This document shows positions 1 to 11,658 of a DNA stretch of 64,000 nucleotides, in pieces. This stretch comes from Hofstenia miamia (lineage: Eukaryota > Xenacoelomorpha > Acoela). The first letter of the stretch is position 1. Each line of letters begins with the position of its first letter. The notes under the pieces were generated by a model that saw nothing but the letters and a program-made list of their open reading frames with translations, did no database searches and was not told the DNA's origin. The translations under genes were made by a program, and so were the position numbers. Location of the stretch: contig SCFE01000037.1 in assembly GCA_004352715.1 (NCBI GenBank), positions 1,012,477 to 1,076,476 on the forward strand, written 5' to 3'.

Positions 1-350
1 GGGATATACTGCTTAGGAGGATACGGTACAGCAGAAGGAGGAGCAAGCGCGGGTGTGAAACTTGGAGCAGGATGATTGGGGAGAGATGAGACAGTACGTA
101 AGGCAGCAGCACTGTAGAAGAACATCTGAGATTGTAGTGAGGAAACATTGGAGGAAAGCTTTGTGAGGGAGTCAGACATGGATGATATGACACCAGGACC
201 ATCATTGGATGAGGGGAGCGAGGTAGAGAGAGAAGTGACAGCTTGGCGCAGCAACGAAATGATTGCGTCTTTCTTCAGACCACCAACAGCAGAGGTAAAC
301 TGGACATCGCTCAAATTTTTGAGGTCGGACAGCGAAATTGAAAGAGGCAT
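1..350 (-). CDS. Partial ORF running off the window edge, unassigned
   Basis: On the minus strand an ATG at 350-348 opens a frame that stays open to the window edge, 116 codons. It begins MPLSISLSDLKNLSDVQF and contains LLRQAVTSLSTSLPSSND and SDSLTKLSSNVSSLQSQ, a probable short coiled coil, then a Pro/Ala-rich stretch. GC content and codon choice (many C-ending codons) differ from the AT-rich surroundings and resemble the LINE segment at 5.8-7.0 kb, so it may be ORF1 of a non-LTR element. A host gene is also possible. Confidence 0.45.
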   Translation of the reverse strand, partial: MPLSISLSDLKNLSDVQFTSAVGGLKKDAIISLLRQAVTSLSTSLPSSNDGPGVISSMSDSLTKLSSNVSSLQSQMFFYSAAALRTVSSLPNHPAPSFTPALAPPSAVPYPPKQYI

Positions 351-363
351 AACTGAAATCTAA

Positions 364-718
364 TAAACTGTATAATAAACAGGCAATATCCACCTATTAA
401 CAAGTACAATGTTTTTTACATTACTGTTTTCCTATCATCGTTTTATAATGGCATTTACTATTTTATACAAATTGTTATATCAATCGAAATTAAGAGATTT
501 TGTTTGCAAAACTAATTGTTTTCTATATTTTATTTAGCAATAGTCTGCGAGAAACCTTTGTGGAAAACATATTCAATTTGAACAAAACTCGACTTTTAAC
601 CTCATATTAGAATTAGATAATACAATTCATTTTTAAAATTGCATATTCGTCGTTGTAATAGCACTTCTACAGCAGTATTTGCAACACGTTTTATTCTTAA
701 TTACATTATTAATTTTAG
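364..718. other. AT-rich stretch, no gene seen
   Basis: No supported coding or repeat feature. A short open segment after the TTTAG at 538 has no matching donor. Confidence 0.5.
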
Positions 719-836
719 CCGACAAGCAAATCGCACGAAACGTGTTCAAGCAATTTCATCTCCTGCTCGCTACAAAAGCGCAAAGGATGAAGATGTTTGA
801 GAAAGCAATTTTGTTTGATACAAATCGATTAATTAG
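719..836 (+). CDS. SFI1: SFI1-like exon, upstream
   Basis: The exon lies between TTTTAG and AG|GTAATG. Reading with two leading bases gives an open segment that includes ARNVFKQFHLLLATKAQRM, which has the spacing of Sfi1 helices. It starts by completing a phase-1 codon and ends in phase 2. The preceding exon is not seen in the window, and the following exon in the required phase is missing. Confidence 0.55.
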
Positions 837-1262
837 GTAATGCAATTTATTTGTATAAAGAGTGAGGAACACTCCTAGATATATTTCATTGCAATGATTA
901 TCTGCTTAACTAGCATACTTTTTCAATGCATGTAGTCGATTGTATTATTCGAGATTTTGTATTTTCAAAGATTTGAAGTTCTAAATTTCCAAGCTAGATG
1001 CACATACAGTATTGGAAATATGTATTCGAGCACCTTGCTATTCATTGGATAGAGTATGTCTAAGATTATAACTAATTGTTACTTTGATTGAGAATGGAAA
1101 ATCTGTATGTCTAATACCATAAAATGTGTAGAATAAAAATTTCCCATTAATTTTCAATCAAAATTAGAAAACTTGTATTGGACAAATATATTCGGTCACC
1201 AGAAAAATTTTAACAAATGAGGAAATCCGAAAAAAGTAAATTCAAAATAAGATACATAAATT

Positions 1263-1475
1263 AGCTAGAAAAGCACTCGGAGAGCGCAGATATTCGCCAC
1301 GCAGCTTGTGTCCCCCTGATCAGCACCAAAATTTAATGGTTTCCTACTTGGCCGGAGACGCACCTCATGTGAAAATTTGAGGTAAATCCATCTATTACTT
1401 TTTCCGTAGTTGCTAACAGACAAACAGACAAACAAACCAACGCTACCAAAAACATAACCTTCTTGGCGGAGGTAA
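1263..1475 (-). repeat. Dispersed repeat, copy 1 (inverted relative to 13427)
   Basis: About 210 bp containing AAAAGCACTCGGAGAGCGCA, a CAGACAAACAGACAAACAAA stretch, and TTGGCGGAGGTAA at its end. The same sequence occurs in opposite orientation at 13427-13630 with moderate divergence. It has no ORF. From general knowledge, repeats with this CTCCGCCAAGGAGG / GTTTGTTTGTCTGT layout occur in many marine invertebrate genomes. Confidence 0.75.
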
Positions 1476-1494
1476 TAATTGATGCAATATAATC

Positions 1495-2487
1495 ACTTAG
1501 CAACAAAATTCTCTATTCTAATATTTTGTCCCTTTGAGCGAATAACAGCTTCAAGGCGATCAGGGATTGAAGCAAAAAGTCTTTCATTAAAATTGTTAGC
1601 AATTGCATAAAATTCTTTCTTTATTGTACTTCTTGTGAAGAGTATGCTGTCCAATTCGATATTTGACCTCTTTCCACATAATTTCGATAATATTAAGATC
1701 TGGAGATTAGCCAGGCTAGTCAGCAAGGATAGCAACCCCATTATTGTGGTGGAAATTTGTCATTTCTTTTGAGTTATGACATGAAGCACCATCCTGCTGA
1801 TATATTTATCACTTGTAAGGAGTGGCAAGAGTTCCTTTTCTAGAATCCGAGCATATTAAGAGCTTAGAAGAGTACCAGTGATGTGAACAATCTTGCGAAA
1901 GCCACATTTCCATATTGCACCCCATACCATTACAAGCTTCCCACAATAATTCATGATCCCCCAAGTAAATTGAGGCAAGAATCTGAACCTCTGCCCAGTT
2001 GGTCTCTTTATCAACATTCTTTTCGATGAGTATGGCTCAAATATTAACTCATTTGAAAATATAACATTAGACAAATGTCCAGATGAATTGTCTCTCATCA
2101 AATTGGCCCACCTCACCCGGCTTAATCTTTGCTTTGAGGTTAGGAATGGCTTTCTGGTTGCCACGAATTCCCAATTGAATACATCTTCAGGATGTTTTGC
2201 ACGAGGTGACCATCAGCCCATTTCTTGCAAAATTCCTCTGGAGTCTTCCTGGGATTTCGCTTTGAAAGGCACACAAGAGCTGATTGGGAGGTTTTGGGGG
2301 TCTTCTTTGATCTTCCGGACTTTGGCTTGGGGGCAATGATGTTTTCAGAAGTGAAAAGTCTGATGATATCCCCCACAGTATTTCGAGGTCGCTCTACAAA
2401 TCGGGCTACATTACGTTGACTCATCCCTTTCAAATGTTTGGAGATAATCAACTCGCGGATGGCAAGAGGTACGTAACCAGGCATCAT
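1495..2487 (-). pseudogene. Tc1-like transposase, dead
   Basis: Read on the minus strand from an ATG at 2487: an N-terminal helix-turn-helix region (GMSQRNVARFVERPRNTVG), then KPFLTSKQRLSRVRWAN, VIFSNELIF and VMVWGAIWKCGF, then QQDGASCHNS and SPDLNIIEIMWKEV. This order is that of Tc1/mariner DD34E transposases. The first catalytic Asp reads Asn (FSNE), and at least two in-frame stops and several frameshifts break it. Terminal repeats were not located. It lies in the intron between the SFI1-like exon at 719 and the next, antisense to the gene. Confidence 0.8.
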
Positions 2488-2559
2488 ATATGGCGAAGAA
2501 AGACTGTGATTAGAATTTTCAATATAAATAGACTGAAAAAAGTTCAAACAATGAAATTA

Positions 2560-4215
2560 TTTACACATTCTCTGATTTGGTCTGAATTGGCCGAATACAT
2601 TTTTCCAAGAAAAGATTAGCTAACTACAAGCATTATGTAGCATTTCTCCTAGAGATTTAAAGTAAACAGTGATAATTATGTCTCAACATTGATGAATTCC
2701 TCTTTCTGCAACACCAAATCAAATTTCTTGGCGTCCATTTCTTATAAATATTTATGACAAATATTTCACATAGCAGCAGATTACTTAACTGTAAAAAATT
2801 AAAGGATTATGCACAGAATTTGACAAAATGATATGTTTTTTGCAAAAGACATCCACAAGGTAAAGCCAAATATATTAGGACTAGTACAATGAGTCGCGTA
2901 CAATACTCATTTTCAGAATTCAGCAATATGCTCACTAAGCTTGCTGTTCTCAACTTTGGTAGGGTAGATAAGATTAGTTTTGCAACATACGGCTTAGTTT
3001 GGCTAATGAGTTACGCAAGTCACTCAAAAGATCCGAAAATACACAAGAGTGCGTTTTTTTCTTTGTTTACACTGTTCTCGGGTTAATAGCAGTGGAAGAC
3101 CTTCTTGCGATATTCTATGTATTCTTCACAAGCTTTTCAAGTCCATTTCTGTAACCTGGATCATTATTCCATGTAAAGGGGTCAAAGAAGTCTGTGTATA
3201 TAGATAATCTCTTGTAGAAAATTGTTCAACTAGAACTTGCAAAAGTCGAGACATCGATGTTTGCTAAGAAAATAAAGTAGTTTTGTTGCAGAATGTATCT
3301 CTTCAGTGAAAATCGAGGATTTAAAAGGCCGGAAACTGGTTGCCCTTTTAATAACAACAAATAGCAAGAAATGATAATTTTTAACGAGTGATACCACAAT
3401 CTTTTTAATAACTGTGAATAACATTTCAGTTCAAGAGAAAAATATATGAGATTATAAATCCTTATCTGGACAAAAACTTTCTCGATGAAATTGGCAAATG
3501 AAATGGGCAATAAGGCGCGCCGAGTAGTTGTCCAGTAGTTGAGCATATATTTTACTCAGATTGTTTTTTCGTAAATTGCAACAAGATATGGGGAGTAAGA
3601 TGTAAATTGTAAGAGTATAAAAATAGATACGCTGTCCCAAAAAAATTATTTACGCTACGTCAAGCAGTACAATCACAGATACCATCTGTCCAATTTTTTT
3701 TCAGGTTTGTGTCAACCTTGCCTCATAAAATTTGTATTATGAACACATTTCCAACATTATGCCATTACATAATTTCGCCATTAGATTATTTCTATGAGTT
3801 TAATTGACAAATTGGGCCTTTTTAATAATGTGTGCATAAGCTAACAGCGCTTGATTGGAAAATCACACACATTTGATAATGAGGCTTAGTACGATGATGA
3901 AGTGATTGCCGGTGATTACCGTCTGTAATGTGTATACTTCGCAATTGTTTGAGAGAATCATCCTCAAATTCAGAAAGATCCCATTCCACCATATTAAACC
4001 CCAATTTTCTTTTGACAGAGCATATCCATTATTTTCCTCATAAAAATAAATTTAAAAAATTATATGCATTAGGCTAAACAGTTTTTTTTGGCAAAATTAG
4101 GCTATTCCAGTCACTAAGAATAGAGATATGATGTTGTCAACAGTAAATTTTCGACGCGATGCGCTACGTCAACTAGTTTGCAAAAACACGTTTGACACAG
4201 CGCATTTATTTGCTT
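2560..4215. other. AT-rich intronic stretch, no gene seen
   Basis: Only short open frames with no recognisable protein. No repeat pair found within the window. Confidence 0.5.
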
Positions 4216-4218
4216 ATA

Positions 4219-5763
4219 CAGTAAAACCTCATTAATCCGACACTGTTGGTGAAATTTGTCTTTATGTCGGATTACAAGGTTGGATTGGTAAATCTTACTT
4301 TGACAACAAGAATACTTCGGAAATGTATGTAGGCTATGATTGGATTGTAACGGGGGCATTACCGTTAGAGTATTTGACTAATCTATGACAGAATGATCAG
4401 AAACAAATACCCAAAATAACTCCCGTAATATCCATTTATTTTAAGGAATACTGTGGAATATAGCAATAAAATCAGATGAAATATTCACTTATGAACACTT
4501 AAAAAACGAGAGTAAATCAATTTGTCTTTTTGATGATTTAGGACTCACTTTCTGTATAAGTCCGCGCATCACATCAATGTCATTTGTCCTAAAACCTTAC
4601 TGCTCTATAAATAATAATTCAGTGTTTACACTATCAAGAGCAGTCATTACAGTCACTCGTGGCTCAGGCTCCGTTTCATCCTCAGAATCACTTTCTGTAG
4701 ACTTTCCGTCAACCAAACTTAAGATTGTGTCATCTGTCAACATTTCCTCTGTCGGTTCACAGCGATCAAAGTTATTGTACTCCTCTGCGGTCACATAGTC
4801 AGGGATATCCAAGGTCGTTGTGTTCACCGAGTTCCTCTTCTGCGCGGATGTGTCTGGTGAACTGACAGAAGCATCAGCATCTACACCCGGAAATATGCCT
4901 GCATGTTTCCAACAGTTCTCGATGGTGCTTGGTTTGACATCTTTCCATGCGTTATGGATAAAGTAGATGGCCTGCTTCATGTTGATATTTTCAGTAGATC
5001 GACTTTCATCAAAATTCCGAAGTTGTTTTTTCAGCAGGCTGCAGTTGTAGTGCACCTTGAAGTTGAGAATTACCCCGGCGTCCACTGGTTGGATTTCTGA
5101 CGTTGTGTTTGTTGGTAGAAACTATATTCTCACAAATAGTAATTTCATCTCACGGATGATATGGCTGTGAGCATTGTCTATTATCAGGATTATCTTTCTC
5201 TTCTGAAGTCGCATTTTCCTCTCAAGCTTTTCAATAACGTCACACAAGGTGAATGATGTCATCCACGCCTTCTTATTCCAATATTAATCCACAAATGAAC
5301 TAGTATAAATCCATTAAAACAACAAGGTTTCTTAACCTTGTATATCACAACAGGTGTTAATTTGTCAGTTCCATCTGCATTAGCACATAATCCAACAGAT
5401 ATTCGATCTTTAGATTTCTTTACTCTAGTCTATAGAATAGTCCAGTTTCATCGAATTTGTATATATCTTTCAACTGATAATGCTTCAAGATTTTTTTTAG
5501 TTTTGTACGTCCACTTTCAACACCTTCCACACTAACACTAGCAGATTCGCCATGTCTGTCACGTAACCTAATCCTTTTTCTTTTCCTAAAGTTACATAGC
5601 CACCCACGAGAATACGAAATCTGTCACGCCATGCTGATCTCCTAACTCTTTAGCCTTCACACACAAATGTTCATCCCTAATAGCCATGTTGTGTGATTCT
5701 GCGTTCGTAAATCACATGAATAGAGCTTCATCCAACTGACAGTGACGTGGCTGTGCCATTCTT
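4219..5763 (-). pseudogene. Tigger/pogo-like transposon, broken
   Basis: The left end CAGTAAAACCTCATTAATCC at 4219, next to TA, matches the Tigger/pogo type of terminal repeat; an internal GTCGGATTA follows. The minus strand encodes, in order, an HTH piece (AIRDEHLCVKAKELGDQHGV), FDETGLFYRLE, RISVGLCANADGTDK, KIILIIDNAHSH and DAGVILNFKVHYN, then a C-terminal tail rich in acidic residues with PSTIENCWKHAGIFPGV. The last 162 codons (4597-5085) are still open. Stops and frame changes lie upstream. The 5' part of the coding region is cut at about 5763 where a truncated LINE begins. Confidence 0.8.
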
Positions 5764-6996
5764 GTTGCCTTTTTTTCAGGTCTTGAATCGACCTCCCTCA
5801 TTCTGTTCTCAACTCATCTTGCCTGTTGTATGTCGACGACACTGCGATTTTTGATTTTGGCTGGTCTTTTCTAACATTTCTTCTGATCTTGAGCACTTGT
5901 CTACTTGGTCCTCTGTCAACCATCTTGATTTTAGCGCTACCAAGACATGTGGTATTTCCTTTTCTGTGGCTCCCCCTGCTGATTTGCCTCTACCTGTAAA
6001 CTTTGCGCCTCATCACACTCATCTTGGAGTTCAACTTGCTGCAAACTGAAATTGGACTGGACATGTGTCTTTGCGTCTCCGCAAAGCTAATTCCTCGCTA
6101 TTTGCCCTTTTACGTAATGTTCCTTTTAATACCTCGTCCGCTGTGAAACTCTCTTTGTTCAAGTCCATTCCTCGCGCCATTCTTCTCTACGCGTCTCCTT
6201 GTTGANNNNNNNNNNNNNNNNNNNNNNNNNNNNNNNNNNNNNNNNNNNNNNNNNNNNNNNNNNNNNNNNNNNNNNNNNNNNNNNNNNNNNNNNNNNNNNN
6301 NNNNNNNNNNNNNNNNNNNNNNNNNNNNNNNNNNNNNNNNNNNNNNNNNNNNNNNNNNNNNNNNNNNNNNNNNNNNNNNNNNNNNNNNNNNNNNNNNNNN
6401 NNNNNNNNNNNNNNNNNNNNNNNNNNNNNNNNNNNNNNNNNNNNNNNNNNNNNNNNNNNNNNNNNNNNNNNNNNNNNNNNNNNNNNNNNNNNNNNNNNNN
6501 NNNNNNNNNNNNNNNNNNNNNNNNNNNNNNNNNNNNNNNNNNNNNNNNNNNNNNNNNNNNNNNNNNNNNNNNNNNNNNNNNNNNNNNNNNNNNNNNNNNN
6601 NNNNNNNNNNNNNNNNNNNNNNNNNNNNNNNNNTGATCCTTTTGATTTCATTAAGTTCTCTAATTCCTGCTGCACTCGCTCTGATGATGTTGTCACCTTC
6701 TCCATTCGTCTGACAAAGAAACATCGCACCCTTCACTCGTTTTTCAATCGTGCTTGTACTGCTGCTAATTACATCTTGACTCTCAACCCTCCAACAGCGA
6801 TTGATTTCTTTTCTCCGCCACCAAGCTTCAAGAAATCTTTGATGGCTTTCCTCTTTGCTGAGCCCTTCTCCAACTTCGCCTACTCTTCCATTTGCTCCTA
6901 TTTCATTTCCTGTGACTGTCGTCGCTGCCGTAAAACTTGACTTGTTTTTATTTTTTTTTTGTTGTGTATGCCTTCAGCGGCTAAATAAAGTCATTG

Positions 6997-7028
<32 letters not shown>

Positions 7029-7030
7029 GG
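5763..7030 (+). mobile_element. 5'-truncated CR1/Jockey-type LINE with ATT tail
   Basis: Reading + strand: LLYVDDTAIFDFG (RT active-site block, here VDD), then after a frame change HLSTWSSVNHLDFSATKTCG, HTHLGVQL, and VSLRLRKANSSLFALLRNVP. After the N gap (6206-6633) the C-terminal part reads RLTKKHRTLHSFFNRACTA. The element ends with AATAAAG and a (ATT)n tail at about 6996-7027, the normal 3' end of such elements. GC content is clearly higher than the surroundings. It appears to have inserted into the Tigger element. Confidence 0.75.
6206..6633. other. Assembly gap (N)
   Basis: 428 Ns inside the truncated LINE. Any open frame across it is an artefact. Confidence 0.95.
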
Positions 7031-8235
7031 CACAAATTATTTTTACGATTATTAACTTAAAACTGTTGTTTTCCCCCTTGATCAATTCTTGCATTATGAA
7101 TTCAAATTTTTTGGCAAAATTCTTGTTTCCATACTTTTTCTGTTAAGAGATATCTAAAAATGTATCCATGGTTCGTAAAAATAGAGCAAAACATCAATTT
7201 CATGATGAACAGTTTCGTAGGTTTTGACATAATTTTTTCCTTTTCGACCCATTGCGTTACAATTGCCTTAACCCGCCAGGCACATTGGCAGCATAAGATT
7301 GCGCATTCCGCTAAATGCGTCGATTATCCGAATGACTTAACAATTCTCAACGTCTATGAAATTACCATATTCTGTTTCATTGAAGTTCTTAATAGTTTTC
7401 TGTTTTAATATATTTGAGAATTAATTATTTTGTTGGAGTAAATTTTGTTGTCTAAGCAAAAGGCCAAATCTCTGGCCAAGATTTGTAGGTACGGCCCAAC
7501 CCGGCACGACCTATTTAGATTAAATATTATCAAACTTTATCTCGAACTAAGAATAAAAAACTTGGCCTTTTATATTTAATCAACTAAGACCTGATTTCTA
7601 GATTAAGCTTTTACGAATGGAGAACTCACTTGGAAACAGTTTTAGAGAGGCGTCGCCAAGTCGTTATTGCTCTTCAGTTTTGGAGTTTGAATCGTATCAA
7701 TTTTGTATGCATTCATATTTTTATTAATATTGTTGTTAATACTCGGCGATTTCCTAAAATGAGCTCAGATTCGGTTTTTTACAACTCAAAGCGGCCGTTT
7801 TGATTTTGGTTTCAGTTTTTAGCTAATTATTATTTGGTAATAATAAAAACTTATTCAATGGAATAATGCCTCTTTAAAATATATTTTTATAGCACTAAAT
7901 GAAGTTGTTGATCAAGTAAAACAAAATGATACTTCAAATTGATAACTGTAATTTTGTTACAAGAAAATCATCGTTTCGTGGAAGTAACGCTTTTCTGAAA
8001 GCCGAACAAGTCAGTTTTAATTGTTTTTCTCTCTTCAGTTTCGGTTTTTATTGAAAACCGCGGTTTTTGTTTTTTTTCGGAAAATCACCGAGCCATATTT
8101 TTTTAAAATTTCCTATATTTTTCTTAAGAAAATTTTCAAGAATTCTAGACTTATTTTTACTTTTTAAGAGACTTCAACAAATAAATTTACCATTTGATTC
8201 TTACATGCTTTAGGGCTGCGACTCACATAACTTTT

Positions 8236-8240
<5 letters not shown>
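7031..8240. other. AT-rich intronic stretch, no gene seen
   Basis: No coding exon or recognised transposon. It ends in an AT microsatellite. Confidence 0.45.
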
Positions 8241-8290
<50 letters not shown>

Positions 8291-9080
8291 NNNNNNNNNN
8301 NNNNNNNNNNNNNNNNNNNNNNNNNNNNNNNNNNNNNNNNNNNNNNNNNNNNNNNNNNNNNNNNNNNNNNNNNNNNNNNNNNNNNNNNNNNNNNNNNNNN
8401 NNNNNNNNNNNNNNNNNNNNNNNNNNNNNNNNNNNNNNNNNNNNNNNNNNNNNNNNNNNNNNNNNNNNNNNNNNNNNNNNNNNNNNNNNNNNNNNNNNNN
8501 NNNNNNNNNNNNNNNNNNNNNNNNNNNNNNNNNNNNNNNNNNNNNNNNNNNNNNNNNNNNNNNNNNNNNNNNNNNNNNNNNNNNNNNNNNNNNNNNNNNN
8601 NNNNNNNNNNNNNNNNNNNNNNNNNNNNNNNNNNNNNNNNNNNNNNNNNNNNNNNNNNNNNNNNNNNNNNNNNNNNNNNNNNNNNNNNNNNNNNNNNNNN
8701 NNNNNNNNNNNNNNNNNNNNNNNNNNNNNNNNNNNNNNNNNNNNNNNNNNNNNNNNNNNNNNNNNNNNNNNNNNNNNNNNNNNNNNNNNNNNNNNNNNNN
8801 NNNNNNNNNNNNNNNNNNNNNNNNNNNNNNNNNNNNNNNNNNNNNNNNNNNNNNNNNNNNNNNNNNNNNNNNNNNNNNNNNNNNNNNNNNNNNNNNNNNN
8901 NNNNNNNNNNNNNNNNNNNNNNNNNNNNNNNNNNNNNNNNNNNNNNNNNNNNNNNNNNNNNNNNNNNNNNNNNNNNNNNNNNNNNNNNNNNNNNNNNNNN
9001 NNNNNNNNNNNNNNNNNNNNNNNNNNNNNNNNNNNNNNNNNNNNNNNNNNNNNNNNNNTATATATATATATATATATATG
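8241..9080. repeat. (AT)n microsatellite around an N gap
   Basis: AT repeats on both sides (8241-8290 and 9059-9080) flank 768 Ns at 8291-9058. The gap probably failed to assemble because of the simple repeat. A missing SFI1-like exon could be inside it. Confidence 0.9.
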
Positions 9081-9104
9081 TAATTAATATCTTCATAATT
9101 TTAG

Positions 9105-9261
9105 GCGTTTCAATCGTGGAAAGCTCAATATCATGAATCCATTGTATATGCAAAAGAGGAAGAGAAGTCTAATAACAACCATAGAAATGTACTTAAAAGA
9201 AAAATGTTTCGTCTTTGGCGAAATTACATCAGCATTCATCATTCTAAGAAAGCATTAAATA
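9105..9261 (+). CDS. SFI1: SFI1-like exon
   Basis: The acceptor is ATTTTAG. The exon contains AFQSWKAQYHES and then VLKRKMFRLWRNYI, two Sfi1-type Trp repeats. I place the donor at A|GTTAGA, which is a weak site, because phase 1 then matches the next exon exactly; otherwise a TAG follows at 9264. It begins 47 bp after the N gap, so upstream sequence of the gene may be lost there. Confidence 0.7.
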
Positions 9262-9462
9262 GTTAGAAATTCGTCCTAATTATAAGTTGAATTTTTATTA
9301 ATTTTTCATCCACTACGCTTTTTACCGATCAATTTAATAACTAATTCATTCGATTTTGAAAGTAAGTCGTTAAAATTTAAAACTAATTCAAGGTATAAAT
9401 ATCAGAATTTTCGTATACTTTTAAATTTTAATGAATAACCTTTTTTACTTTATTGTAGAAAA

Positions 9463-10764
9463 CATCAATCCTTTTGCGTTGATTGCTTATTTGTCGAAAT
9501 AATTCATTCATGCGTCCCGAATTGGACTCAACCTTATTTGTTAGTTTGCAAGATATTCTTTAGGCTTGTTAACAAAATTGAATTAAAAGGAACTTTTAAA
9601 AATAGTGGTCTTCTTGAATAAATTGCGTAGATTTAGAATATTTCCAGCGTTTTTTCATCTTGTTGCTAAAGTATAAATATCACGCTTGTAATCTTGAAAT
9701 TAAGATTATACTACTGGGATCATTTCTAGAGTATATTCTTCATCATTGTAAGGCTCTCTTGCTTTACTTTCAACCTGATGATGAGGTTAAGTGTGTTCAG
9801 TGTAGCATGATGTTGCAAGAATAGCTTTTGCGCTATTGCTTGCGTTGATGATTGCTTGTTTGCTTGCAAACATTGCTGTGCCCACAACCTGAGGGTCTCT
9901 TTTAAAACTTAAATTGTGATAGAATCATAATAAAACGCATTTCGACTTTTAAAAATCCAACTCCTTTCCAAAGAGCTCCCATTTAATTTAAATAATTTCA
10001 AAAATGGTAAGATTCGCAGCCATAATACAACGACTGGNAAAAACATCAATTCTTTTGCGTTGATTGCTTGTCTGTCGAAATAATTTATTCATGCGTCCCG
10101 AATTGGACTCAACCTTATTTGTTAGTTTGCAAGATATTCTTTAGGCTTGTTAACAAAATTGAATTAAAAGGAACTTTTAAAAATAGTGGTCTTCTTGAAT
10201 AAATTGCGTAGATTTAGAATATTTCCAGCGTTTTTTCCTCTTGTTGCTAAAGTATAAATATCACGCTTGTAATGTTGAAATTAAGATTATACTACTGGGA
10301 TCATTTCTAGAGTATATTCTTCATCATTGCAAGGCTCTCTTGCTTTACTTTCAACCTGATGATGAGGTTAAGTGTGTTCAGTGTAGCATGATGTTGCAAG
10401 AATAGCTTTTGCGCTATTGCTTGCGTTGATGACTGCTTGTTTGCTTGCAAACATTGCTGTGCCCACAACCTGAGGGTCTCTTTTAAAACTTAAATTGTGA
10501 TAGAATCATAATAAAACGCATTTCGACTTTTAAAAATCCAACTCCTTTCCAAAGAGCTCCCATTTAATTTAAATAATTTCAAAAATGGTAAGATTCGCAG
10601 CCATACTACAACGACTGCCATTTTGAGTTGGTTTGTCTTAATGATTTACTTATTTATTGTAAAAAAACATCAATTCTTTTGCGTTGATTGCTTATCTGTC
10701 GAAATAATTTATTCATGCGTCCCGAATTGGACTCAAACTTATTTTCTAGTTTGCAAGAATTTCG
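9463..10764. repeat. Tandem direct duplication, about 578-bp unit, two full and one partial copy
   Basis: Copy A 9463-10037, copy B 10042-10616 and a partial copy C from about 10667. All begin ACATCAAT(C/T)CTTTTGCGTT. A and B differ at only a few positions and meet at a single N (10038). Copy C keeps the first hundred bases, then diverges. A true tandem duplication plus a joining artefact are both possible. Confidence 0.85.
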
Positions 10765-10844
10765 AAAATATTTGACAGCTATTTACTTAAATAGCTGATA
10801 TTTTTTTGCATTTCAACTAATTTTGTGTTTCATTGTTTTTTTAG

Positions 10845-11077
10845 ATCAAGCATATATACATCGTTGTCGTTCGTTAGTGAAAAAAGCTTATTTTGTTTGG
10901 CAAGATACCTATCAACGAAGTTTGGTTAATAGGATGCACTTTAAGAGTGTGTTTCAAATCTTTAATCGAATGCTTTTAAAGCATTCATTTGACAATTGGA
11001 AACTTTATTTGAAGATTTCTCGAGAAGAAACAATGTTTAAGGAAAGGGCAGAGTCGGAATGGTGTAAATGTCTTAAA
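10845..11077 (+). CDS. SFI1: SFI1-like exon
   Basis: The acceptor is a T-rich tract ending TTTTTTTAG and the donor is AAA|GTAAGA, a strong site. The translation carries three repeat cores: KKAYFVWQDTYQRS, FKSVFQIFNRML and LLKHSFDNWKLYLK. It enters in phase 1 and leaves in phase 0. This is one of the clearest Sfi1-repeat exons. Confidence 0.85.
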
Positions 11078-11580
11078 GTAAGATTTGAACAAATATTTAA
11101 TTTTCGATTTTACATACCTAGTCCTTTTTAACTTTTATATATTTTTCTTCCAATTATACAATTAATTGTATATTAGTTTTATTAATCATTACCTAATCGT
11201 TTTGTGTCACTCGTAATTTGTTCATGAATATCTTTTCCAATATTTTCCACACCCGTAATTAATTTTCTCTTTTTTTGTTTTTAGTAACATTACATTATTA
11301 ATAATGACGACATTGGAATAAATTGAGAAAATATGTAAAGAAGCTAGATTGGTCGAATGGTTGATTAAAGTGTAATTTGCAGAGGAAAAATGATTTAAGA
11401 CGTACAGTAAAAGCAAAACTTAAGAGATCAAATATGGGGACAAGTATTTAATTTTTCTAATTTTTATTTATTCTACACAAAATTGTACTCGGCATTGAAA
11501 CGCTTCATTCCCGTCACTACAGCAAAGGTAAAGGCCTGTCTGAACTACACCATTTAATCGGCCCGACTTAATCAGACCCA
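11078..11580. other. Intronic stretch, no supported exon
   Basis: HWNKLRKYVKKLDW can be read around 11310-11352 and looks Sfi1-like, but stops lie close on both sides and no splice sites fit, so it may be a decayed exon or chance. Confidence 0.35.
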
Positions 11581-11609
11581 TTAAATCGTGTAGTTAAGAC
11601 GCAACAACG

Positions 11610-11617
11610 ACAACAAC

Positions 11618-11658
<41 letters not shown>

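Noticed and set aside
4577-5100. Plus-strand ORFs over the Tigger region
   Set aside because: They are shadows of the minus-strand transposase frame, which shows the recognised motifs.
6110-6736. Long ORFs across the N runs (also at 8164-9153, 11581-12436, 27641-28627, 28291-28671)
   Set aside because: Ns are translated as unknown residues; the apparent lengths come from the gaps. Only the real parts (LINE, mariner) were kept.
11300-11360. HWNKLRKYVKKLDW as an exon
   Set aside because: A stop lies directly upstream in frame and another directly after; no acceptor or donor supports it.
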